A DNA stretch of 64,000 bases, taken from Neurospora tetraspora. Lineage: Eukaryota > Ascomycota > Sordariomycetes > Sordariales > Sordariaceae. Position numbers and translations under genes: made by a program. The notes beneath the pieces are model-generated. The model worked only from the letters and a program-made list of their open reading frames with translations. It was not told the origin of the DNA and made no database searches. Every line of letters starts with the position of its first letter. The first letter of the stretch is position 1. This document shows positions 57,262 to 64,000 of this stretch, piece after piece. The stretch covers positions 744,001-808,000 of the forward strand of contig NW_026944392.1 of the NCBI RefSeq assembly GCF_033439725.1, read 5' to 3'.

Positions 57262-58068
57262 ATGGGACTCCCATTCTACCGTTCCCCCTCAAGCGAGGCC
57301 CTTCGCCGTCAGGCCGCAGACCAAGCGGCAAACCAACAACAGCAACCCGACCCGCGCCGCGCAAGGTCCGGCGCCCCTCCCCCTCCTCTCCGTCGCGAAG
57401 ATGCCCAGCGGCTCTTCCCCCAAACCACCTCCGAGGCTGCGACAGGTAGTCAAGAGCGGCCTATCGACCTAACCCGCCGCGCCCTCGAAGTCGAGGCTCA
57501 ACGTCGCCCTGCTCCCCCTCCCCGCCTTGACGCCCCTATTCCGTCAACAGAGGACGAAGAGAGTGACGCGGCGGCAAGTGCCGCTTTGTACAGATACAGC
57601 CGCACACGCTTCGACTCCAGCGAGTTGGCCACCCCCGCCGACGAGGAAGAACTCCGCCTCCCGGACTACGGCACTCCGGATGTCGACTGGTCGACTCCCG
57701 AGATTGAGGCTGCCAGTACCCATCCCCGCCCTGCCCAGTCCTCACCTCCCCCTCCCCAGCCGCAGCAGCGCCAGCAACAACCAGAGGCAGGCCCATCCCA
57801 AGCCGGCACAGGACAGCAAGAGCGACAGGCAAGCGGCGGTCGCGAGACATTCGTCCAGGTCACCGTGGACGAGGGTCGGGGCCCACTGGTCCAAGTTCGG
57901 GGCGGAGAAGGACAATCTATTCCTCCCTCGCGTCGTCTCCCTCTTCCTCGTCCCTCTGACGCGACGATCCGAGGTCCTCGTCGGCAGAGGCTGGGACAGT
58001 CAAGCGCGTCGAGCCAAGGCACCAGCAGTCAGTCGAGCAGGAGCAGTGGAAGCCGTTCCCCTGTTTGA
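57262..58068 (+). CDS. PY-array orphan 2, Pro/Gln-rich (MGLPFYRSPS)
   Basis: A single exon of 268 residues with start context GTCACCATGGG; the frame is open upstream to 57127, but the Kozak-like context favours 57262. It begins MGLPFYRSPS, which the ORF at 59065 repeats exactly. Near residue 33, RRARSGAPPPPLRREDA matches the RR[SA]R..PPxLR..[DN]A motif of the 59.8- and 61.3-kb ORFs. The centre contains LRLPDYGTPDVDW, and the rest is Pro/Gln/Ser-rich and probably disordered. It lacks the YTxxPxxxExTV module. No known domain; an antisense frame over it is a shadow. It could be a long, diverged family member or a fusion. Confidence 0.62.
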   Translation: MGLPFYRSPSSEALRRQAADQAANQQQQPDPRRARSGAPPPPLRREDAQRLFPQTTSEAATGSQERPIDLTRRALEVEAQRRPAPPPRLDAPIPSTEDEESDAAASAALYRYSRTRFDSSELATPADEEELRLPDYGTPDVDWSTPEIEAASTHPRPAQSSPPPPQPQQRQQQPEAGPSQAGTGQQERQASGGRETFVQVTVDEGRGPLVQVRGGEGQSIPPSRRLPLPRPSDATIRGPRRQRLGQSSASSQGTSSQSSRSSGSRSPV

Positions 58069-59064
58069 AGGTCTGGGCACTAGATCGCGGACGGAGGCTT
58101 GGATCCAGAGGTAGACAACAGATTTGGAGGCAGAAGGTGTTGGTGTTCGAAGGGACTCCGGGTTTGTTGTCGATGATCTTATCGGGTTTGTCTTTGGACG
58201 GTTTTCCGGCTTCGAAATTGGCAGGCGTTTCAGTAAATCGGTTGCAGAGGAGTAGAGCAAACAGGGACAGGGTCATACTTTTCTGGACGGCATGGAGCGA
58301 TATGGGTAGCAGGCAGGGCTTCATAGGTACTAAGGATTTTGATATCTTGATGGGCTTGTCTAGAAAGTTCACAGGAGTCAGGCGCTTATTGACGGGAACT
58401 GTTAGGGACAAGGAAGGATATACCCAGAGACAGTTATTTCAGGTATTACCATTGAGGAGAATGGATATCGCCATCGACAAGATACATGATGTCTGCGCCA
58501 GTCGTGACCAACCCAAATGCAAGTATTGTACAGACCCCTGTGTTCATTCCATACCGCTGAGAATTCTCCTTCTTTCCTTCTGTCGATTTTCGATTACTTC
58601 CACCTGTTTTGCCCATCATTTATCAGGTTTGCCTTGCATTGTTTCACATGGTCAAGTTTGGAATGCCGACATTCTCATGCAGTTTCATCAACAGCGGGCA
58701 TGGAGGGCTATCCGACTGCCCCAAAACATGCAGTGATTATGTGCAGCCCGCAGCGACACAGTCTCCGTCGGAGGACAGATTCCCTCAACGTACGAGTATT
58801 TATACCTAGCGTGGCCCCCGGATGACCCAATTGTTCTTCCCCGTCTCTTCTTCTCTTCAACCAAGCCATCAATCAAACATCTCCCACCCCCCACCAATGT
58901 TCTCCTTCGTCTCACTCTTACAAGGTTGGAGGGTTTGCGAATCCCTATCCTGTCACTCAACTACGGATTTAGTTTTTCCTGTTGTTTTAGACGTACTGCT
59001 CATATTGCTCCTAATCGCCCGATTTTCTCCCGATCCAAACAAATTCCCCTTTGCCACCAATGAC
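58069..59064. promoter_or_regulatory. Spacer between orphan genes 2 and 3
   Basis: It contains the repeated core-promoter-like GTATTTATACC at 58796-58806, followed by a pyrimidine-rich CTCTTCTTCTCTTC leader. No separate gene is supported. Confidence 0.45.
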
Positions 59065-59181
59065 ATGGGCCTTCCGTTTTACAGGAGCCCGTCTCAACGC
59101 GCGCAGGAGTGGGACCTCACCAAACTCGATCCCAAAACGAGAGCAACACCCGCAATCACCCTAGAGGATCCTTCCATTTAG
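59065..59181 (+). CDS. PY-array orphan 3, short copy of MGLPFYRSPS gene
   Basis: A 38-residue frame that begins MGLPFYRSPS like the gene at 57262, with the same upstream GTATTTATACC box, then diverges (QRAQEWDLTKLDPKTRATP) and stops. The frame is open upstream to 58822, so a longer protein of up to 119 residues with a hydrophobic VLDVLLILLLIA segment is possible. About 20 bp after the stop lies ATAAAGTCCTGTAAGTA (59201-59217), which resembles the terminal exon and donor of the 61.3-kb gene. It looks like a truncated or decaying duplicate. Confidence 0.45.
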   Translation: MGLPFYRSPSQRAQEWDLTKLDPKTRATPAITLEDPSI

Positions 59182-59565
59182 GAGGCCATATTACCCGACA
59201 CCATAAAGTCCTGTAAGTAATTCAGAATCCAACTCTCGCAGGATGCCTTCTTATTGGTGTATCAGCCGCTGACCAAAGGACACAGGTACAAACAAGAAAA
59301 GAGAATGATACTACTACAGTTCTACGCTACCAACATTGGGGAGGGGATCTTTGAAATAATCGGTCTTGGAAAAGAACCAGATAGGTGAGAGCTTCCAAGG
59401 TCATTCAATCATCAAGCTAGTGGTAGCCAATTGATATCTTGGTGCTATTCACATCCATTTTTAAATGCTCTCTTTAGCAGTACAATGTGACATGATATGA
59501 CCGTTGTTGCTTCTTGTGCTATAGCCGGGCACTGATATTGAGAACCTGAGTGAACTATCAAGACA

Positions 59566-59715
59566 GTGAATGGCAGGACTGTGAAGTTCATGTTTTCAGG
59601 CTCGTGTTCAGATGAAAAAGACCTTGGAAAGTGAATTTGAACCTAAAACCTTGAATCCTCACGGACCTCCATAAAATCGTCAACAACATGGGACCGGTTA
59701 CGATTTCCTCCTTTC
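59566..59715 (+). repeat. Shared upstream block, copy A
   Basis: It begins GTGAATGGCAGGACTGT, has TGAACCTAAAACCTTGAA, and ends around ATAAAATCGTCAACAACATGGGACC. It corresponds to 61086-61215 and, more loosely, 62719-62850. It lies upstream of the PY-array ORF at about 59.8 kb, so promoter and gene were duplicated together. Confidence 0.65.
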
Positions 59716-59821
59716 TCTCTCACAACATCCGCACGCACCACTTACGCACATCAGAAGCACATCACATCTCACCACCAAGCAAAGAGTCTTCTCCTACAAA
59801 AGCAAGAGCTCAAAAGCAAAG

Positions 59822-60426
59822 ATACCTGCCGAAAGACATGGAACGAACGCTCGTCGCTCCAGACAAGCCACCAACAACCCACCTCCCTCGCTTCGCCTAC
59901 AAGACGCGGTTATCCACGAGACAGTCACCGACGGCGGACAAATTGTTGACTTCGGTATTTACACCGATCAGGTAAACGATATTCTCAGTCGTTTGTTCGG
60001 TGACCCACCAATCCCCCGTCCTCGTCATCACCGTCGTGGTACGTTCAATCCTCCTCTTCCAATGCTCAATAAGCCGTACTAACTTCCTGTCGCTCGCTAG
60101 CGGTAGTTCCTGTTCAACCCAACATGAACCTCCCCTATCCCGTGATCCCTTTTCGGCGTAGAAATCCCGAGGAAGTGGATACACTTCCTCTCTACACCAA
60201 GCTTCCTGGCGTTAGCGAGACGACTGTCGATATCTCGCCCTCGGAGCAGTCCGAGGTGCTTCCCGAGTACTCCCAGGCCAAACAAGAGGAAAGGAAAGAA
60301 GAAGGCGAAGACAAGGGCCCGTCGAATGGAGGTACGTCTACTCCGGCTAGCTGCTCTTAGATCTGTTCCAGTATGACGTTTCGAGGTTGGACTTATACTG
60401 ACTGTTGCCTAGAATCTCAAGTGTGA
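59822..60426 (+). pseudogene. PY-array orphan 4, ATG replaced by ATA
   Basis: A three-exon reading (59822-60038, 60101-60331, 60413-60426) aligns with the 61.3-kb paralogue. It has RRSRQATNNPPPSLRLQDAV near residue 11. After a 62-bp intron (GTACGT...TACTAAC...CTAG) comes the module LPLYTKLPGVSETTV...LPEY. A second phase-1 intron (GTACGT, 81 bp) matches the paralogue's position. The aligned start codon is ATA instead of ATG, and no in-frame ATG lies between it and 59690. It may therefore be silent, start at a non-AUG codon, or use the out-of-frame ATG at 59838 or 59688 through unseen splicing. The body of the frame is intact, so the loss would be recent. Confidence 0.5.
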
Positions 60427-60601
60427 AGCAAACAAAGATCCCTCGAGGCAGAAGGACACAGGCCTCAAAGGTGACAACTATATCATTATTCCACATCATC
60501 TGACTGTGTGGAGGAATCGTGCCTGATGATGACAAGGCACGAAAAGATAATTCATGAATGCATCATCGGTATGATCGGTTGGGGTAACGTTCATATACCA
60601 G

Positions 60602-60639
60602 TAGTTAAAAGTTCTTACAGTAGTTAAAAGTTCTTACAG
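60602..60639. repeat. 19-bp tandem duplication
   Basis: Two perfect adjacent copies of TAGTTAAAAGTTCTTACAG. Confidence 0.9.
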
Positions 60640-61085
60640 TCTCTACTCGTTATAGTAATTTGTTGTTAGCTTCTCATCCATGCATTTGCCATGATTCCCA
60701 ACTAAGGTATGAAACCGTTCTGTGAAACTTGATGTGGCATGAAGAAACCCTTTCCGTGTGCACTCAAGGCAATCGATGGAAATTGACCCGTTTTTGGGGG
60801 GGGCAAGACGACCTGCAATGACCCCGGCTGAAATCTACACGCATACTCCCTCATCCAAGACACTCGACAATATCTTTTTACCAACGCCTAATGTCTGCTT
60901 CAAACTTGGTAGAGTCCAAGGAAAGTTCTCACAAAAATCCCGACTAGGAGGTATCTTACCTGTAACGTACTTTGGTTGGTACCCGTGATCTCCTCGACCA
61001 AGGTCTCTGCTATGGAGCCGTTGCTCTGGAGACCACAACCTCAAAACCCCTGGTGACGCGGGGATCTGAATAAACTGCCATGAAT

Positions 61086-61215
61086 GTGAATGGCAGGACT
61101 GTTCAGTGAGGTACTCAGTGTTCAAACCTGGCGAACGTGGAAAATGAACCAGAACCTTGAACGTCAAGGACGTCCATAAAACCGTCGACATGATGGGACC
61201 AACTGCGATCTTCTT
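61086..61215 (+). repeat. Shared upstream block, copy B
   Basis: It begins GTGAATGGCAGGACTGTTCAG, contains TTCAAACCTGGCGAACGTGGAAAATGAACC and CCTTGAACGTC, and ends at CATAAAACCGTCGACATGATGGGACC. It is homologous to copy A (59566-59715) and copy C (62719-62850). Confidence 0.65.
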
Positions 61216-61302
61216 CTTTCTCTCAACAATTGCGCGCACACTTGCACATATTAAACCTATCATACAAACGCACCGAACAAGTCTTTCCGAACACCCACCA
61301 AA

Positions 61303-61937
61303 ATGCCTTTCACACGCACAACTGCTCGCCGCTCTCGCCCTAGGGCCAACAACCAGCCTCCCACGTTGCGCCGCGAAAACGCCGAAGTAATTTACGAGAC
61401 AGTTGACGACGTCGACTTGTCGGGGGGAGTCGACCAGCTCCTCACATTCTTCAGTCAGACCTACGATGGTCAGCGGCACTCAGTCAACACTGCCACCAGC
61501 CGCCCCTACCAAGTCGCTCCTGCCACCCACGTTGTAAACGGTCGGCGCCTCGAACCCGAGCCGCAACTTCCCGTTTATACAATGAACCCCAGATCCAATG
61601 AGATGACCGTGGATGCCACACCTTCGGAGTCGCTCCCAACCTATGCCGAGACAAGCAAGGCGCAAGGAAAGAGCCAGGACGACAAGGAAGGAGGTATGTC
61701 TACGAGCTACTCCCACGATTGCAGCGCCAAACTCGTACTAATACCTATCTATCTAATCCCTCCCCGCTCTCAGTAAGAGTACCGATTTCTAGGCGCATTG
61801 CCCCCATGAAGTTTTGTAAGTACCTAGGTATCTTCCTCATCATGTCTAGTCCCCTTCAGTGTCGTTCGTCTTGTCACAGTCGCTAATTTCACTCAACAGG
61901 TTCACATAGAAGAAGCTGGCAGCGAATCAATCCATAA
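61303..61937 (+). CDS. PY-array orphan 5, three exons
   Basis: Exons 61303-61693, 61774-61815 and 61900-61937 encode 156 residues. The introns are 80 and 84 bp, both phase 1, with GTATGT and GTAAGT donors and a GCTAAT branch in the second. Without splicing the frame stops at 61776 instead. It starts MPFTRTTARRSRPRANNQPP then TLRRENAEVIYETVDD, the N-terminal motif of the family. Near residue 85 comes the double PY module: LPVYTMNPRSNEMTV and, 22 residues after the first Tyr, LPTY. The C-terminus is basic (SRRIAPMKF, then a short Arg-rich end). There is no signal or membrane segment. This is the best-preserved member and the template for the others. The function is unknown; binding to a WW-domain ubiquitin ligase is a testable idea only. 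Confidence 0.65.
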
Positions 61938-62013
61938 TGAAGGTGCATTTTCCGTCAGGGTCGGGCGCAAGGGGTGGGCAAGAACGATCAGGTCTTGGAG
62001 TTGAGGGGTCCTC

Positions 62014-62385
62014 TGTTACGATCCGATCAGAAGCCCCTTATGTAAGCTAGATAGATTGACCAATAAGCGACAACCCGTACCTAGGGTCCCGTTGTCCCGA
62101 GAATACGGGACTACGGGACCAGGTTACATTGGGTGTCCCGGAGTCCCGAGAACACGGGACTACGGGACCAGGTTACATGGGGTGTCCCGTGGTCCCGAGA
62201 TCGCGGGACTACGGGACGGGTTTGAAGACCAGTATATAAGAAGGCCGCTTCCCGGCCTTCGTTATTCTGGCTCTTCAGCAAGCAACCAACTGATACAATC
62301 GACCAGTACCTTTTGGCTACTACTACCGTTATTCCTATTCTTATTTCCCAGCGATATACTCCTGTGCTTGTAACGGTTCGTCACA
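62014..62385 (+). mobile_element. Solo LTR (plus), with 5-bp TSD
   Basis: 372 bp, starting TGTTACGATCC and ending GGTTCGTCACA, with target duplication TCCTC at 62009-62013 and 62386-62390. Same family as the solo LTR at 13522-13814, and 79 bp longer. Its U3 has a 49-bp tandem repeat (starts at 62094, 62143 and 62192; GTCCCGAGA...) that is not seen in the other copy. A TATATAAGA box lies near 62232. No RIP is evident. No internal region remains. Confidence 0.92.
62094..62225 (+). repeat. 49-bp minisatellite in LTR U3
   Basis: About 2.7 units of a 49-bp repeat built around GTCCCGAGA, CGGGACTACGGGACC and GGTTACAT. Each unit can form a CCCG/CGGG hairpin. Confidence 0.85.
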
Positions 62386-62718
62386 TCCTCAGGGTAATGG
62401 AAGTATCAGGGCAATAATCTTTACCTCCACAATACGAAACCATACTACCTGTCCACGTATTATTAATGACATTTCCTTGTTACATCCCTCGCGAAAGTTA
62501 CCTCTACACAAGCCACAGGATAGACGCCTCCTCTTTGTGGCGAGATGGGGCGTCGCCTTTCTCCTAGTAATCTGCATGTTCATCTCCTTCTAAAGTATAT
62601 ACCACCTACTTCGCGAATTGCATCATTGTTCAATCCGTCTTGTTCATAGTTCATACCACCTGAAATATCCATCGGTAGCCACAACTAGTTGCCTAGGCAA
62701 CCATACCTCTACTCAACA

Positions 62719-62850
62719 GTGAATGGCACGACTGTTCAAGGTCCAACCCTTTAGATCACGACTGTTCGATGTCCACACCTCGAGATCAGGACTGTTCAGC
62801 GTCTAAACCTTCAAACCTGGCGACCCTGGAAACGAACCTGGAGTCTGCGA
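62719..62850 (+). repeat. Shared upstream block, copy C
   Basis: It begins GTGAATGGCACGACTGTTCA and continues with two further GATCAGGACTGTTCA-like units, so ACTGTTC occurs three times. It ends TTCAAACCTGGCGACCCTGG then AAACGAACCTGGAG. It lies upstream of the 63.0-kb ORF and is homologous to copies A and B. Confidence 0.6.
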
Positions 62851-63026
62851 CACTGTCCCTCGTGTCCATATATGTCCAATCCGCCGACACCATAGCACAA
62901 TCTCTCACTTCCATCCTACATCGCAAAACAATTTGCACGATTTGCACGTCTACCACGATCAAAGTCGCACCCGACCCGAATACCAAACATCAACTTTCCG
63001 TCTTCATCACCAAAAGAAGCACAGCA

Positions 63027-63674
63027 ATGTCCCAGTCCAACAACCCCCGCCGCTCGCAACTGCGCGACAACCACCAGCGCCAGCGGCGTCTCCAGCTCGT
63101 CCCACCCGTGTCCCTCGACCCCCAGCCTCCCCACCCTCGCGTCCAGCGACAAGACGCGACGGTCAGGTCCCCCATCCTCGAAGCAATTGCCGCCGAAGTC
63201 GAGGAAGCCAGGTGGGCGGCACTCGCCAACCAATACATGGCGTTATTCGACCAAAACGACAGACCCGGCACCGGGGCTCGCGCGCACGCTTTCTTTGATG
63301 CTCTCGCCGGCGACGATCATTCCTTGGCCGAGTTGATCGGCCGTCAAATTCGGGAGCTGATTGAGCGCGACCCCGTCTTGTATATGTGGCGCGACCATGA
63401 GGATGGCATTGTGAACCCGCCGCCGCCGTACACGGCGCATCCGACAAAGGGCGAGATTACCGTTGAGATGTCTCCGGAGGTGGTTCTGCCGGAATACACT
63501 CCTCCCTACACTCCGTTCGGGCAGGATCTGAAGTGGCAGACCGAGGCCGAAGATGAGGAGGATGAAAGCGAGGTGATGGAAGACGACGAGGAGGCTGCAT
63601 CACAAGCAATCTTCTTCCTCCTGGCCTTCATCCTATTGGCATGTTTGTCCTATTGGCATACTTCCTGCCAGTAG
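63027..63674 (+). CDS. PY-array orphan 6 with C-terminal hydrophobic segment
   Basis: Single-exon reading of 215 residues from MSQSNNPRRSQLRD; the frame is open upstream to 62769, but that part reads as leader. The N-terminal region includes PPHPRVQRQDATV, a loose match to the family's PPxLR..[DN]A motif. The centre is a mostly helical stretch (EAIAAEVEEARWAALANQYM and on). The double PY module is PPPPYTAHPTKGEITV followed by LPEYTPPYTP, with the two Tyr 22 apart. An acidic run (EDEEDESEVMEDDEE) precedes a hydrophobic stretch, AIFFLLAFILLACLSYW, that could anchor the tail. A second hydrophobic frame (63641-63742) overlaps in another phase, so the true 3' structure may be spliced or shifted. 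The function is unknown. Confidence 0.6.
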   Translation: MSQSNNPRRSQLRDNHQRQRRLQLVPPVSLDPQPPHPRVQRQDATVRSPILEAIAAEVEEARWAALANQYMALFDQNDRPGTGARAHAFFDALAGDDHSLAELIGRQIRELIERDPVLYMWRDHEDGIVNPPPPYTAHPTKGEITVEMSPEVVLPEYTPPYTPFGQDLKWQTEAEDEEDESEVMEDDEEAASQAIFFLLAFILLACLSYWHTSCQ

Positions 63675-63744
63675 ACTTCGTCCTACTAGTTGTCCTCCTA
63701 GTTACCTTTATTCTAGGAGATATCCTCGTGCTCGCCGCTTAAAG

Positions 63745-63818
63745 GTACGTACCTTATTGAAGACACTCGCCGGATTATGATCGATGGAATTCATGCTAAC
63801 AATTCTCTTGAGAATCAG
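63745..63818 (+). other. Probable intron in the 3' part of the array
   Basis: A donor GTACGT at 63745, a branch TGCTAAC near 63793 and an acceptor ATCAG ending at 63818 form a convincing 74-bp intron. It lies either in the 3' UTR of the 63.0-kb gene or in the leader of the Cys-rich gene starting at 63836. Confidence 0.5.
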
Positions 63819-63835
63819 GTCTCTAACACGGAGTC

Positions 63836-64000
63836 ATGGAGTTTGACATGACCCAAGCGTGCTTCAACCACAATGATTGTAAGTATACATTTACCCTTGT
63901 TTCTCGTGAGTTGACAACTGCTAATCAGAAGCATAGGTTGCTATACCAAACCCTGTTGCTACCAAAGATACCGTACTTTGGGCTGTTCCGAACATGGCGC
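63836..64000 (+). CDS. Partial Cys-rich small protein (window edge)
   Basis: Exon 1 (63836-63878) starts MEFDMTQACFNHND. After a 58-bp intron (GTAAGT...CTAAT...ATAG), exon 2 runs off the window from 63937 with a CCYTKPCCYQRYRTLGC pattern. Six Cys occur in about 20 residues. There is no signal peptide, so a secreted effector is unlikely from what is visible. The exon-intron layout (short exon, donor after an ATG-led segment) parallels the terminal exons of the 61.3-kb gene. The gene is incomplete here, and its start is uncertain because it may be an internal exon of the preceding gene. Confidence 0.4.
   Translation, partial: MEFDMTQACFNHNDCKYTFTLVSRELTTANQKHRLLYQTLLLPKIPYFGLFRTWR

Noticed and set aside
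57527-58114. 195-residue alternative frame overlapping the 57262 gene
   Set aside because: Arg/Ser/Pro-rich frame-shifted reading of the same Pro/Gln-rich gene; it lacks the family motifs.
1-64000. CRISPR arrays, bacterial operons or ribosome binding sites
   Set aside because: None expected or seen in this fungal nuclear DNA; tandem repeats present are minisatellites or LTR repeats.

Overview
The window looks like nuclear DNA of a filamentous ascomycete, most like Neurospora and its Sordariaceae relatives. Three things point there. Genes have short introns of about 55-160 bases, with GTRNGT donors, CTRAY branch sites and YAG acceptors. Intergenic spaces are long, with GC near 50%. Blocks of extremely AT-rich, TpA-rich DNA have sharp edges and hold dead transposons, which is the signature of repeat-induced point mutation (RIP). 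No annotation or database was available; all exon models were read by eye.

Layout. 1-8045 is a RIP-mutated block whose right half is a Ty3/gypsy pol fossil; an unmutated GC-rich island of about 245 bp sits inside it between 15-bp direct repeats. 8.8-10.1 kb is a NiCoT nickel/cobalt transporter. 13.4-13.8 kb holds tRNA-Thr(AGU) and a solo LTR. 15.3-24.2 kb is a polysaccharide neighbourhood: a cellulose-synthase-like GT2, a secreted GH12-like glucanase and a UDP-glucose 6-dehydrogenase. 28.7-30.2 kb is a disordered protein. 31.7-34.3 kb is a short, complete-looking LTR element (TSD GTACT) inside an older inverted-repeat unit. 37.2-39.4 kb is a GT91-like beta-mannosyltransferase. 39.76-45.26 kb is a 5.5-kb RIP-mutated element with long CACTA-ended terminal inverted repeats and an LTR pair nested inside. 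46.0-51.1 kb is a divergent pair, an acyltransferase-3 membrane protein and an OCH1-like GT32 mannosyltransferase.

55-64 kb holds no family I can name. It has at least six small, fast-diverging, Pro-rich orphan ORFs that share short motifs: MGLPFYRSPS, RR[SA]R..PPxLR..[DN]A, and a C-terminal double PY module, [PL]PxYTxxPxxxExTV...[PL]PxY. Some share upstream blocks and a C-terminal phase-1 intron. A small protein with two CxxC...CxxC modules and a partial Cys-rich gene lie among or beside them. This array is my best candidate for an undescribed system.

Functionally, the recognisable genes between 15 and 51 kb are nearly all about glycans: sugar-nucleotide supply (UGDH), polymer synthesis (GT2), polymer trimming (GH12), Golgi mannosylation (GT32, GT91-like) and possibly acylation (AT3). 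Whether this is a functional cluster or coincidence cannot be settled from the sequence.
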